DNA of 64,000 nt from Symsagittifera roscoffensis. Taxonomy: Eukaryota > Xenacoelomorpha > Acoela > Convolutidae. The DNA lies in NCBI RefSeq assembly GCF_963678635.1, contig NC_087064.1, positions 51,542,684 to 51,606,683 on the forward strand, given 5' to 3'. Below the pieces are notes generated by a model. The model was not told where the DNA came from and made no database searches. It saw only the letters and a list, made by a program, of their open reading frames with translations. The position numbers and the translations under genes are program-made. Below, piece by piece: positions 11,242-24,182 of the stretch; the stretch's first letter is position 1; each line of letters starts with the position of its first letter.

Positions 11242-12460
11242 TCCTATAGACTGGCCCCAAAACTTTGTCCAACTAGAAATTGCTTTTTTCAACTAGTGCA
11301 TTCAATGCTCTAACAACCTACTTGCGGGAGGATATCAAGGCACCTTTACTACGTGAAAAACTATTTCCGAACAGTTTCAGCCAGTTCTCATAACTTAAAC
11401 AGTAGATAAGCAACAGCTACATATTGCATCGAGAATATTTGCGAACAAATCGAGACACACAGTGTCGAGATATGAACAAATTTCGTGATGCAAGAGAAGC
11501 TGCTGCTTATCAGGTATGAAACACACATAAAAAAAGCGATCAAATACCCACATTTGTTTTCACTCTCCGACGTGGTTGTTACTGTCGAGTTTTTTTTATT
11601 TTGAAATGGACCGGTTTTCTTGCTCAAAAAACGATGATTATTCCTTTATAGCTCTAGCAAGTGTTTCGCAAATTCAATGGTTGACAAGCAGATGGTAATC
11701 CTGGATAAAAACCGTAATATGCCACCCAAAACTGAAAATAAGGCTTACCAGTTCCTCAAAAAACATACACTGAACTAATTTCGCTAAGGCGGCGTGTAAA
11801 CTGCTTACCTTTATAAATAACATCATAATTTGTGGTTGCATAAGGTCCACAAAAAGGACAACGAGTTTCTTGGATGCTCAATTAACAATCTCTTTAAGTG
11901 TTTTTTACCAATTGCAAATGAGTACTCGGCTCGTTTTTTTTCAAAGAGGTGAGGGCAGAAAATGGAGACGATTACTATTCAAAAACTTTTCATCAGATGC
12001 TTGTTAGCCTGCAGATGTTACTCAATGAAGAGCAACCGACTGAAAAAATATATGTATTTAAGGACCCTGAATTCCTTGTCATTGCGATAAATATATACAA
12101 ATAAATCAAAACCCTTCATTATGTTTCAATAAAAAATTGAATACCTTTTTGAGCTGTGCATTTTTAAATTCTGCATTAATTAGCAGTGCTTTATTTAAAT
12201 AAAATTCCGTTTAAATTTTAGAGTTGTTCAAATAAGGTACGGAAACTTATTGACATATTGAAGACGTGTGGCTTATTTATGATTCTGACACTGGCTCGCT
12301 TGAAGCAAAGCACATATAAGCACTAGTAACTCGATGAAAAATTCCAGTGCACTAACCCAAAATGCTTCATTTCAAAAACTGCACGGCGATATGACTTCTT
12401 CAAGCTTATTGTTTGGCGCCGGATTAGCAATCTAAAAAAGCAACCTTGTTTGTAGAGATC
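11242..12460. other. No gene recognised upstream of the EGF exon
   Basis: AT-rich sequence. Upstream exons of the EGF/transmembrane gene, including its signal peptide, may lie here or further left, but none could be placed with confidence. Confidence 0.35.
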
Positions 12461-12468
12461 AACGTTGA

Positions 12469-12685
12469 ATTCCTCATGCTTCTACTGAAGCAGCAGCAGT
12501 TGCAGCCAAGATTGAAATTATGTGTGGTGGTGGTAGTTTTGTCTGCAGGAATGGGGGACGGTGTTCGATATCGACCGAGGATGTGCATCCGCATTGCGTC
12601 TGCGCTTCTGGCTACGATGGGAAGTACTGCGAGAACAACCTGAGCGTGAACTTCATTGACAGAATGTTCGAGTCATCAGAAGAAG
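12469..12685 (+). CDS. EGF-like domain exon of a transmembrane protein
   Basis: The frame encodes one complete EGF-like domain. Six cysteines have spacing C-x6-C-x5-C-x10-C-x1-C-x8-C, with NGGRC in the middle and SGYDGKYCEN at the end. About 20 residues later the exon stops at donor GTGAAA (12686), leaving one base of a codon. The frame is open back to 12469, but the true left edge is unknown; an acceptor such as TTGCAG at 12500-12505 is possible. Single EGF domains placed just before a membrane span are typical of membrane-anchored growth-factor precursors. The Arg usually found two residues before the last Cys region of ErbB ligands is not obvious (KYC), so receptor binding is uncertain. 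Confidence 0.7.
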
Positions 12686-12958
12686 GTGAAAGAAGCCAAA
12701 CAGATATAGGCATAAATTAAATATGGTTCCACCAATTCCATCTCGGAGATCTTGACAAGGGCATGCAATTTTCTATTTTTCCCTAAACTGCTTTTCAAAA
12801 AAATATTGCTGCCCATAAAAAACCCGAAATAAATTAATACAGGAATTGATAAACAATCATAAACAGTATGATTCCATGTACACATTAGTTTTTTTGTTGA
12901 CGGGCAAAACAAGAGTTTGAAATCAATTAATCTTCGTCTGTTTTTGCTTTCATCCTAG

Positions 12959-13061
12959 GTGTTGTATCTCTGCGTGTTCTCATCCTAATCGCCGTCTCAT
13001 TGGTCGTCATCTTTGTCGCATTTTTCATGGTGGTGTGCTGGGCGGCCATGTACTTGAAAAG
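12959..13061 (+). CDS. Transmembrane-segment exon of the EGF protein
   Basis: Acceptor CATCCTAG ends at 12958. The exon begins in the phase left by the EGF exon (phase 1) and encodes RVLILIAVSLVVIFVAFF followed by MVVCWAAMYLK, a clear single membrane span with a basic residue on the inner side. It ends at donor GTGTCT (13062) with two bases left over. Phase agreement and the order EGF, short stalk, then membrane span support these being one gene. The intron between them is 273 bp. Confidence 0.7.
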
Positions 13062-13730
13062 GTGTCTCTCGGCTCTTCTTCCTCCCCCTGCCCACCTGCA
13101 AATTTTTATAATTAAAATTACTGTCGTTCACAATGTCCGATTGTCATGAAAATTGTCATGCAGACCAATTAGGCCATGACATATTTGGTCTTCTTACTCA
13201 AACTTTGAAAACCACTCGTTAGATCATAAAATTGATGCTTGTGTGAGGTGGGGGAAAAGAGCCTGCCTCGCATCTTCTTTCCCTGAAATACTCCTGGAAA
13301 AAATTATGAATACAATTTTTTGATGTAGTTTTTTGAGCAAAAACTTGGTCACTTATCAAAATGTTCAGTTGTCAGCTTGAACTTGATTCCTTAATTAATT
13401 GAAAGGGCTGAGTTTCTCAAAGGGCTGGATTTTTTTTATTTAAAAATGAAAATTTTGTGGAAATTTTAATTAAGTTGAACAGGTTGACATTCCGAGCTCT
13501 CCTAAAACATTATAAAGACCCTTTTAAACCGTTATGCATTTTGTGCGCGCCCAAAAATGACAACAAAAAGCATTTTGAGACAATTTTTAACCAAAGAATT
13601 GGATGTTGTTTTTGTCTTAGTTATAGGATATTTATGGTGAATCAGAAAAACGATACCTTATTAAGTTGAGTTTTTATTCATTAACTAGGGTCTAAATAGT
13701 TGAATGTTGACCAGCTAATTAGAATCAAAG

Positions 13731-13878
13731 ATCTCTGTCCAAAACAAATGAAAGTAGCCAGATTGTCCGGCTGATGAGAAAGAAGAAAAGAGGCGACAAG
13801 GTCAACAGAGATGTACATAACGGGACTGAGGGCTTCAACTCTGACGAAAAGTTTGAGCACTCTTGGTTCTCTGAATGA
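13731..13878 (+). CDS. Possible cytoplasmic-tail exon of the EGF protein
   Basis: Starting after AATCAAAG, this frame fits the phase left by the membrane exon. It encodes a short charged tail, including RLMRKKKRGDKVNRDV and FEHSWFSE, and ends at TGA 13876-13878. A basic juxtamembrane tail is what the model needs. The weak point is the acceptor, which lacks a pyrimidine tract. An 82-codon frame on the opposite strand overlaps but shows no domain. Treat this exon as a proposal. Confidence 0.4.
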
Positions 13879-16800
13879 GGACTCCAGAGACAGATTCACA
13901 ATGACAAGTAGGAGCGAGAAAGCAGTCATAAGTCAACGCGAACAAGATTTGAATGCGTCATGTAGTGACTATATATAATATAAAATTAGAATGTTGTTAT
14001 TTTTGTTTTCAAAAGAGAGTCCATTTAAATATGAAGATCAGAAGGAACGGCCAAAATGAACTAACGCAAAGCAAAACAAGGATAGCCGGTGACTAAGCAA
14101 GTCGTACAGAATGTTCCGACCACAGCCTTAAAACATACAAAAATGTTTTCTCAAATTGGTGTCGTTTTTCTCTGCATGTTGTGGTAAAAAATCTGAACAA
14201 AAAAAATAGAATTTGGGCATATTTGAGAACCATAATAAAATAATTCAAATGAAAACCAGTTTTTGAAGAAAATTGACTGGAAAAACAATAAATAAATTTG
14301 AAAAAAAAATTCGAAAGTATCATTATTTTCAGCAGAAATTTTTTGAATTTTCAAGTTTTTGATTCCCAAAGTTGCGCAAAAAAAATCCCTCCCAAAAACT
14401 ACCTTTACCCGAGTAAAACTAAGTTTTCACGGCTTAAACTAAGATTAAATAAGCTATTGCAATTATTAACTATCGTGGTAATTAGCTCGAAATTAAACCA
14501 AAAATCGAAAGTTTCAAACCGGTTTTTCTCGACACTGTGAAGAAGTTTTCGAAGTTTTTTGTCGTTGGAATCAAGACTGAAAGGGCTTTAATATGATATA
14601 TCACTCAACCTTGTCCAATGATTGTGCGCGGTAGCTGATTTTGCGTGGAAAACAAGAAGCAAAAAAAATTAAAGACCCGAATACAACGTTATGCCCCATT
14701 TTCATTGGTCGGAACAACAAGGATAGTTGTTTACTGTGGTATAGAATGTGCTATAGAGTAGTATAGAATGTTCCGACCAAAGTCTTGAAAAACACGTTTT
14801 TTTTCGAATTGGTGTTGTTTTTTTCTGCGTAGTGTGATAGAGAGACCTGTACGAAAAAGCAGAACTTAGGCACATTCCACAGTCATAGTAAAAAAAGCCA
14901 ATTGGAAATCAGTTTTTTTTATAGAAAATTGACTAGAAAAACATTTTAAAATGTTTGCGGATTTTTTCAAATTTTCTGTGATTTTAAATCGCAAATTGGC
15001 GTAAGCAAACTCTAATAACTATTCTTACTAGAAAAAAAAACTAAATTTTCTCGGCCTAAATTAAGAACATTAAGCTATTGTAAGCTTGCACGCTCACCTT
15101 TTTGCTCCAAATAAGACCAAAAATCAAAAGTTTCAAACCGGTTTTTTTTTCACACTGTGACATTTTCTAATGTAGTTTGAATCACGAATTTTTACAATAT
15201 AAAAAATAAAAATGTAGTTTTAATCACGACTAAAAATTTGTTCGATAATTGGTTGTGGCACCTGCTTTAACGTGAAAAAAAAACAGCAGCACAAAAAGTT
15301 TTTCCCCAATTTTCAAAGGGTCGGAACAAAAAAAAACGTGAGATTTCAAATAATACGAAAGCTCAAGTAGTAGCAAACTTTACTAGTAATTATTTAGTTG
15401 CCGGTTTGAAACTCGAACGTGCGTTAAAATTTGCAAGGCAAGTAAGTTTTCACTGATTTTAGCCTAAAATGATATGCCATCGGGTCAAGTTTCTAAGCTA
15501 AGTTATAAAAAGGATTATTAACAAAAAATATAAAGCTGTAGGGCTCATAAAAACCTGATATATTTTTTTAAAAAATTTTTGAGAAAAAAATTTTTGTCAA
15601 AATTAGTACGTCTCATTTTTCAATGCATGTGATCGTAATTGTATAATGCAATTGCAAACTACTGATTTGATCTGCCCGTTTTCAATTTTTTGATGCCCTA
15701 ACAGGACAACTCGGAAGAAATGACAAATCGCAAACAAAGATAGCGAATTACTGTGCAAGAGGCAAAGAATGCTCCGATCATCGTCTTCAGAAAACTACAG
15801 TTTAGAAGTTTTTCTTCAAATTGGTGTAGTTTTTCTGCTTGGTTTGATAAAAAGATTTGACCTAAAAATACAGTTTAGGCATATTGGACAAAAATAGTAA
15901 GATAAACAAACTGGACAAAAATTTTTGTGGAAAAATGAAAAGAAAAACCTGAAAGAAAACATTTAAAAAATACAACTTTTTTTGCAGACAAATTTTAGTT
16001 TTTTGATGTTTTTGGTTCCCAAAAGGAAGCTAAAAACTTTTAAAAACTAGTTTACTTGATTTAGGTTAAGTTTTAAGGTCTTAAATTAGGCAGATTTGCA
16101 GACTCCAGCTTTTTTAAGCCTGCTCGCTTGCTTTATTCGCCCGAGTTAGGACGAAAAAATCAAAACTTTCAAACCGGTTTTTCTCGATATTAAAATAAAA
16201 AATTTTAATGTGGTTGAAATCACGACTGCAAGGGCTTCAAAATAGTATATCACTCAATTCAGTCCGATGATTATTTCTGGTACCTGATTTTGCGTGGAAA
16301 GCAAGAAGCAAAAAAAACTACAAGACCCTAACACAAAGTTCTTTCCCATTTTCAATGGTCGGAACATCAAGGATAAATTATTACTGTGCGAGTAGTATAG
16401 AATGTTACGACCATAGTCTTAAAAAATACGTTTTTCTCGAATTAGTGTCATTTTTTTCTGCGTAGTGTGTTAAAAAGACCTGTACGAAAAAGCAGAATTT
16501 AGGCATATTCCACCGTCATAGTAAAAGAAGCCAATTGGAAATCAGTTTTTTTTTTCAGAAAAAAAGACTTGAAAAAAACTTTAAAATTTTAATTTGCAAA
16601 CAAAAACTAAATTTTCACGGCCTATTCCACAGTCATAGTAAACTTAGGCATATTCCACAGTCATAGTAAAAGAAGCCATTTGGAAATCAGTTTTTTTTTC
16701 AGAAAAAGGACTAGAAAAACTTTTTAAAATTTTAATTCAAAAAAAACGACTAAACTTTCACGGCCTAAATCAAGAAAAGTAGGCTATTGTAAGCTTGCAC

Positions 16801-17049
16801 GCTCACTTTTTTGCTCGAAAAAAGACCAAAAATTAAAAAATTCCAACCGGTTTTTCTTGACACTGTGACATATGTGTTTTTAATGTGGTTTGAATCACGA
16901 CTTTATACACGACAAAAATTTTAAATGTCGTTTGAATCACGACAAAAAGCCTTATTATGATGTATGACTCCATCCATTCCGATGATTATTTGTGGTACCT
17001 GATTTTGCCTGGAAAACAAAAAGAAAAAATCACAAAAACAGCCGCACAT

Positions 17050-18955
17050 AAAGTTTCTCCTTTCTTTTCAAAGGGTCGGAACAAAAAAACGTGAGTGTTC
17101 AAACAAAACGAAAGCATGGTGTGGCAAGTAGTAGTAATTCTTACTAGTAACTTTTTATTTAACGGTTTGAAACTCGAACGTGCGTTAAAATATGCAAGGC
17201 GAGTAAGTTTTCTTTTATTTTAGCTTGAAATGATGTGCCATTGGGTCATGTTTCTAAGTTAAGTTATAAAAAGGATTATTATAAAAAAGTTCATAGCTGT
17301 ACGGCTCATGAAAACCAGATAATATAAAAAAAAATTTCGATCCATTTTTTTTGAAAAAAAATTGACAAATTTAGTACGTCTTTTTTTCAATGCATGGGAT
17401 CATTGATTTGCCCTGCCCGTTTTCATTTTTTTGTTGTCGTAACAGGCAACTCGGAAAAAGACAAATCGCAATTAAGAATAGCCGGTTACTGTGCAAGTAG
17501 GTAGCAGAGAATGCTCCGAACATAGTCTTCAGAAAACTAAAGCTTAAAATCTTATTAACAAAATTGGTGTAGTTTTTTCTGCTTGGTTTGATAAAAGGAT
17601 CTGACCTAAAAATACAATTTAGGCATATTGGAAAGCCATAGTGATATGGACAAAATGTACAAAATTTTTTGCTGAAAAAAGACAAGAAAACTTGAAAGAA
17701 AATTTGAAAAAAAAAACATTAATTTTGCAGAAGTTTTTTTTTAGTTTTTGATGTTTTTGGTTCCCAAAAAGAAGCTACAAAACTGCAAAAGCTATTCAGC
17801 TGTTGTAAGCCTGCTCGCTTGCTTTATTCGCTCGAATTAAAAGACAAAAAATCAAAAATTTCAAACCGGTTTTTCTCGACACTAAAAGAAATTTTGTTGT
17901 GGTTGAAATCAGGACTGCAAGGGCTTCAATATAATCTATCACTCAACTCAGTCCGAAGATTATTTTCAATACCTGATTTTGCATGGGTAACCCAAAAAGA
18001 CGGTAACCCAAAAAGACGGAACTTTGTAAAACAACTGAATACAAAGTTCCACCCAATTTCAATGGTCGGAACCAAAAGACAACTCCTATTAATTAGCAAT
18101 TACGATAACTCGCAAAACATTATAACTCACAATAAACTCGTAAGATAGTCTTTCAATTACCTCAAAGTTGAGACCTGTTACCCCTCACTAAACATCAGTT
18201 CATTTTATACTTAATTCAAAACAATTTTTTTGGTTTTGGAAAGATTTGAGTCTTTTTGTGGTTTAAAAGCAAAAATAGAGTACAAAACTTTGATTGCAAT
18301 AATTGGTATGTCATAATGCTACTCATTCGAACAAAATTCCTTTCACTAAAAGTCGATTTTAAAAAAAAAGCGAGTTAACAACTTTGAGATGCTGAAAAAG
18401 AGCATGAAAGTCATAAGTATTCACACGTGATGATTTATTTATGGAGAAAAAACTGCACCATTTGCATTCAGTATTGACTCATAAAAAATTGTAAGGTTAG
18501 TTTTCAAGACGTGTCAGAATTTTTCCGACCATAGTCTGAAAAATTTACGTTTTTCTCTAATTAGTGTTGTTTTTTTTCTGCGTAGTGTGATAAAAAGACC
18601 TGTACAAAAAAAGCAGAATTTAGGCATATTCCACAGTCGTAGTAAAAGAAGCCATTTGGAAATCAATTTTTTATTTCAGAAAAGTGACTAGAAAAATTTT
18701 TTTAAAATTTAATTTGCAAACAAAAATTAAATTTTCCCGGCCTATTCCACAGTCATAGTAAACTTAGGCATATTCCACAGTCATAGTAAACTTAGGCATA
18801 TTCCACAGTCATAGTAAAAAAAGCCATTTGGAAATCAGTTTTTTTTTTCAGAAAAAGGACTAGAAAAACTTTTTAAAATTTTAATTGAAAAAAAAAACTA
18901 AATTTCCACGGCCTAAATCAGGAAAATTAGGCTAATGTAAGCTTCCACTCTCACT
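17050..18955. repeat. First unit of a 1.93-kb tandem duplication
   Basis: This stretch is repeated with an offset of about 1935 bases at 18985-20845. Landmarks such as CGTAAGATAGTCTTTCAATT and the run GACGGTAACCCAAAAAGACG appear in both at the same spacing. The similarity is much closer than among other copies in the array, so this is the newest duplication. Confidence 0.8.
18740..18825 (+). repeat. Short tandem repeat of about 29 bp
   Basis: The unit TATTCCACAGTCATAGTAAA plus CTTAGGCA is present about three times here. The equivalent places at 16620-16680 and 20690-20745 hold two copies. It is a small copy-number difference inside otherwise matching array units. Confidence 0.75.
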
Positions 18956-18984
18956 TTTTTGCTCGAAAAAAAGAAAATTTTTCT

Positions 18985-20845
18985 CCCTTCTTTTCAAGGG
19001 GTCGGAACAAAAAAATCGTGAGAGTTCAAACGAAACGAAAGCATGGTGTGGCAAGTAGTAGTAATTATTACTAGTAACCTTTTAATTAACGGTTTGAAAC
19101 TCGAACGTGCGTTAAAATTTGCAAGGGAAGTAAGTTTTCGCTTATTTTAGCTTGAAATGTTGTGCCATCGGGTCATGTTTCTAAGTTAAGTTATAAAAAG
19201 GATTATTATAACAAAAATCATAGCTGTAGGGCTCATGAAAACCGGATATTATTTTAAAAAAAAATTTTGATCCATTTTTTTTGAAAAAAAAAATTGACAA
19301 ATTTGGTACGTCTCAATTTTCAATGCATGTGATCACTGATTTACGCTGCCCGTTTTCAATTTTTTGTTGTCGTAACAGGCAACTCGGAAGAAAAGACAAA
19401 TCGCAATTAAGAATAGCCGGTTACTGTGCAAGTAGGTAGCAGAGAATGCTCCGAACATAGTCTTCAGAAAACTAAAGCTTAAAATCTTATTAACAAAATT
19501 GGTGTAGTTTTTTCTGCTTGGTTTGATAAAAGGATCTGACCTAAAAATACAATTTAGGCATATTGGAAAGCCATAGTGATATGGACAAAATGTACAAAAT
19601 TTTTTGCTGAAAAAAGACAAGAAAACTTGAAAGAAAATTTGAAAAAAAAAAACACTTTTTTTGCAGAAGTTTTTTTTTAGTTTTTGATGTTTTTGGTTCC
19701 CAAAAAGAAGCTACAAAACTGCAAAAGCTATTCAGCTGTTGTAAGCCTGCTCGCTTGCTTTATTCGCTCGAATTAAAAGACAAAAAATCAAAAATTTCAA
19801 ACCGGTTTTTCTCGACACTAAAAGAAATTTTGTTGTGGTTGAAATCAAGACTGCAAGGGCTTCAATATAATCTATCACTCAACTCAGTCCGATGATTATT
19901 TTTAAAACCTGGTTTTGCATGGGTAACCCAAAAAGACGGTAACCCAAAAAGACGGAACTTTTTAAAACAACTGAATACAAAGTTCCACCCAATTTCAATG
20001 GTCGGAACCAAAAGACAACTCTTATTAATTAGCAATTACGATGACTCGCAAAACATTATAACGCACAATAAACTCGTAAGATAGTCTTTCAATTACCTCA
20101 AAGTTGAGACCTGTTACCCCTCACTAAACATCAGTTCATTTTATACTTAATTCAAAACAATTTTTTTGGTTTTGGAAAGATTTGAGTCTTTTTGTGGTTT
20201 AAAAGCAAAAATAGAGTACAAAATTTTGATTGCAATAACTGGTATGTCATAATGCTACTCATTCGAACAAAATTCCTTTCACTAAAAGTCGATTTTAAAA
20301 AAAAAAAAGCGAGTTAACAACTTTGAGATGCTGAAAAAGAGCATGAAAATCATAAGTATTCACACGTGATGATTTATTTATGGAGAAAAAACTGCACCAT
20401 TTGCATTCAGTATTGACTCATAAAAAATTGTAAGGTTAGTTTTCAAGACGTGTCAGAATTTTTCCGACCATAGTCTGAAAAATTACGTTTTTCTCGAATT
20501 AGTGTTGTTTTTTTCTGCGTAGTGTGATAAAAAGACCTGTACGAAAAAAGCAGAATTTAGGCATATTCCACAGTCGTAGTAAAAGAAGCCATTTGGAAAT
20601 CAATTTTTTGTTTCAGAAAAATGACTAGAAATTTTTTTTTTTTAATTTAATTTGCAAACAAAAATTAATTTTTCCTGGCCTATTCCACAGTCATAGTAAA
20701 CTTAGGCATATTCCACAGTCATAGTAAAAGAAGCCATTTGGAAATCAGGTTTTTTTTCAGAAAAAGGACTAGAAAACTTTTTAAAATTTTAATTAAAAAA
20801 AAACTAAATTTCCACGGCCTAAATCAAGAAAATTAGGCCCCATAA
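18985..20845. repeat. Second unit of a 1.93-kb tandem duplication
   Basis: This matches 17050-18955 nearly base for base. The visible differences are small length changes in A or T runs and a different number of the short CTTAGGCATATTCCACAGTC repeats. The unit ends abruptly near 20845, where the array stops. Confidence 0.8.
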
Positions 20846-21200
20846 AAAATTGTAAGGTTAACTTTCTAGACGTGTCTGAATTTTTTCGCTTTGTTTCAAT
20901 TTGAAAGGTTCAAAATTTTGTTTCAAACAGTAAAAAATCATGAACATTTAACGTGTATATGTACGTAAAAACAAACTTTGCTAATTATTTTAAATTAAGT
21001 CCTCAATTAAGTTGTTCATTTTTCTGTAAAATAATCATTGTGCATGCTGTAATAGATAACTGCTTCCTTCTAATGGTTTACTCTCTTACAACGCAAATTC
21101 AACAGTAAAGTCAAGAAGCATTTCGGATGTTACGTGAATTTGTTCCCTAATTAAAAAATGGTATTTGAAGCTGGCACTAGAAGCTCTCTACGCAACAACA
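20846..21200. other. No gene seen
   Basis: AT-rich junction between the repeat array and a decayed retrotransposon fragment. No feature recognised. Confidence 0.4.
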
Positions 21201-21881
21201 ACTAAAGATGGTATCATAGACGGTGAACGTGGCACCGGATGTCATTCTGAAACTCAGTGACGTGCTTGACAGAGAGGTTGACAGGCATGACTATGAATGG
21301 ATGGAGACCATGCAGAGGTTCCGGAATAACGGAGAAGAGACCAGTAGCAATTCGTTAAAGCTGGATTGCGATCGATAGTGAATCAGTTAGTGAGTTCGAT
21401 ATCGAAAGATGTCCTTCTGAGGACTTTGTATGTGGAGTGTCTACACTCGGTCGCCACTCAAACCGCTCAAGAGGTCAGCGTTAAATTAAGATCCTGCGTA
21501 ACGAGAAGAGCTCAGTTCACTGAGACAAAGACCAGTACGAGCCGAGCTCGGACTGTTCATCCGGAGACGAAACATTGTCCGAGGATTCATGCACGTTCGG
21601 GCCCGGACAGGATGACTTGTCCGAAGAGACAATGTCAAAGCAACCAAGGGACAGAATAATGTCCGGGGAGTCAACTTGAGAGCGACCAAGGGACATAATT
21701 TTGTGCGGGGAGTTGAGAAGCATCATAAACAAGTCGGACGACGATGATGCACAATCCATCAGCTCAAAAGATGATTCGCTCTCTCAGCCTTGGGAGAATG
21801 TGTCAGATACTACATCCAATTCCGATGTCTCCCAAATCGCGATTCATTCTTTGCTAGTAGAATGGAAGCAGCGCAGGCTGG

Positions 21882-22583
21882 ATGGATCAAGAAATGCATC
21901 AAGACCCAGACAGAGACCGGTATACCTCCGATGAGGAAGGTACGGTAGTTATTAAGGTCGCAGATGAGCTCGAGTTGATAGCAGTGTCGAAACGTCCCAC
22001 TAGATTATTTCCGCATGCTATGGTCGTCCGTACCAACCTGCAACCATCAGTGCAAGAAACGACATCTCTGAAAAAGATATGGTATGTTCAGTTGATGGAC
22101 GATACCCATGCACCGGAGATAATTAGCGGAGAACAAAATGCGATGAAGACATATCTGAAAGCCAGGTACCGACTGTCGGATCTTTTAAGGGCTCAGCGAA
22201 ATGATAGAATGACGAGTAATCTAAACATATGTATTAAAAACGGAGCACCTGACAAGGGCGATTTGGAAGAAGACAGCTATAAGATCCTAAAGCAATCTTA
22301 TTTAAAGAGAAAAGATTTGTTGTACTTGAATAAAGGCCAGATCGTGGCCTTTAAACACAAGAAAGAGGACAAAGTCCCTCACAAATACAATTCGATAGTG
22401 CTACCACAGTTGTATCAAACTGAATTGCTCTCTCGTTCACATGATCAGTTGGGCCATCAAGGCTTGGACAAAGTGTATAACTGGATACTGAAGCGGTTTG
22501 AGTGGCCTGGATTGAAGAAGGCCTGCGAGAAGTCGATCTCTTCATGCTATCATGTCAGTAGGCGAAGAACCCCAAGAAGCTGA
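21882..22583 (+). pseudogene. Integrase zinc-binding region (decayed copy)
   Basis: A 233-codon open stretch parallel to residues 150-360 of the intact integrase ORF. It includes ARYRLSDLLRAQRNDRMTSN and the integrase zinc-finger motif H...H in SHDQLGHQG. The following Cys pair is disturbed: SSCYHVS replaces a CLAC-type motif through a frame change near 22550. It is cut off from the integrase core by a TGA at 22581. Confidence 0.75.
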
Positions 22584-22624
22584 TATTTCCTCTTCAGTCA
22601 ATAGAGTCATCAGGATTCAACGAG

Positions 22625-23176
22625 GTGGTGCAAATCGATCATCAGAAAATATGCATGACGGCCACGGGCTATAATCAAGTGCTGGTAATGATTGATCATT
22701 TCACAAAGTACGCAGAAGCAGCTCCCCATATGACAGCATCAGCGGAGGAAACGTGTGGCCAACTGATAAATGTATGGATAGCGAGACACGGCTGCCCAAC
22801 CACATTCCAATCAGACAATGGCAAAGCATTCGTGGGTGATCTCACAAAGGAGTCAATGAAGAGGTCGCAGGTGGCACAGGCCCACTGGACCCTTTATCAG
22901 CCACAAACTAATGACCTAGTTGAGAGACAGAATCGAACATTAGAGTCCATGCTGAGGGTTTTTTGCTCACGGTACATGGATGACTGGGATACGCACTTGC
23001 CGCAAGTAATGAGAGCTTATAATAGCACCGAACACTCTACCACGGTAATTAGTCCGCATATGATGTTAACCGGTCGCAAGAAAGCCCTTAAATTAACGTT
23101 CTTCTACCCTGAGTACGAAGGAAAGAAAACAGCACCGCAAACGTACGTTCGTGACGTGATCAGGAGACCGATTTAA
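22625..23176 (+). pseudogene. Integrase catalytic core (decayed copy)
   Basis: The DDE residues are visible: Asp in VQIDHQK, Asp in FQSDNGKAF and Glu in DLVERQNR. The usual HPQTNGLVER segment reads QPQTNDLVER here. The frame ends at TAA 23174-23176 inside the region that precedes the GPF module. It cannot work alone. Confidence 0.8.
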
Positions 23177-23321
23177 TGATCTATGCAGGAGGAACACGAA
23201 ACAGATTCAAACTAGACAAAAAAGAAGATTTGATAATAGGACTGCGGATGCAAAAGCCTACTCAGTCGGAGACTATGTCGGGGTGTTCTAGGAGGTAGTT
23301 CTACCAAAGGGAACCAAACAG

Positions 23322-24182
23322 TTGCTGAAAAAATGGCGCGGTCCATTTCAAATAACTGAAATGCACCAAGGAGGTTGTTTTTATTGGTTAAGCACCGGAC
23401 AGGCAGCTCATTATCAGAACATCATGCCCTACAATGCCTCATCGGAGGACTGGTGTATCCGGGCCGACATGCATGACGAGGACTATTTGATAGTGGACTC
23501 TGCCTGCGAGGTGAATGAGAGAGGCACGCGCGACAAAAACGACGGGAATTAGGTGGTAGATGATTGTGATCCGCCAATGGACCTGGAGTTAACCGAGCGA
23601 GTGGAGGTTGACGACGAGACCCTACCATATGCCAAAGAAGACTGGGACTGCCCAGAGCAAACTGAAGTTAATAGAGGAGTACAGCCTAACTTTCCCTTCA
23701 CCATGGAAACACGCCAGGGCAAAAGAGGAAGAAAGAAGAAAAAATACAACCCATATGGCTAGGATTTCATCATAGACAGAATAATTTTAAGCAATGTAAT
23801 GGACTCGATAGTGGGCCTGGACGAAATGGTGGTACCACACGAGACCGACCTGGTCGATGACACAGAACAAGACCGGATCGACGATCACTCTGATTCGGAA
23901 GTGGAGTTCGAACCTGAGATGGAACAGATGCACGAACAAGACTTGACGAATTTGCGAGTACTCGAATGGCTCCATGATCTATCTGCAGATCAAAAGGAGA
24001 CAATTTTGACGATTCAAGATGTCGATCAGACTAGCAACAAATATATCAGTAACGACAACACTGAGTCCAACTGGGTCGCTCCAGATGGTCCCTTGCGTAT
24101 TCCAGAATCCAATCTCGATCTGCTCGACCTAGGCGATCGACGCGGACTTCGATGGATATTTTTGTCCGGGGAGTGGGGTTAG
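23322..24182 (+). pseudogene. GPF module and acidic linker (decayed copy)
   Basis: The segment LKKWRGPFQITEMHQGG is the SH3-like GPF/Y module of Ty3-type integrases. A TAG at 23550-23552 and another at 23760-23762 interrupt the acidic linker (DDETLPYAKEDWDCPEQ), which otherwise stays in register with the intact copy. The last recognisable match is DIFVRGVGL near 24153-24180, the place that precedes the macro-like domain in the giant element. Confidence 0.7.

Larger units (their letters stand above)
14100..20845. repeat. Array of diverged A and B repeat units
   Basis: Two related blocks alternate. Block A (GAATGTTCCGACCATAGTCT, then TTTTTCTGCGTAGTGTGATA, AAGACCTGTACGAAAAAGCA) starts near 14110, 14765, 16395, 18525 and 20460. 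Block B (AGAATGCTCCGAACATAGTC, then GGTGTAGTTTTTTCTGCTTG) starts near 15765, 17510 and 19440. Both are followed by AAATCAGTTTT-type and TTTCAAACCGGTTTTTCTCG blocks, so A and B derive from one ancestor. The short frames inside the repeats are not genes; the two near-identical minus-strand frames at 17371-17685 and 19333-19620 are simply copies of block B. Confidence 0.75.

Noticed and set aside
13681-13929. 82-codon minus-strand ORF with a signal-peptide-like start
   Set aside because: The plus strand of the same bases gives a charged tail in phase with the membrane exon, which explains the region better.
17371-17685. Conserved-looking minus-strand protein also present at 19333-19620
   Set aside because: Both copies lie in the recent 1.93-kb duplication; older copies of the same block do not keep the frame.
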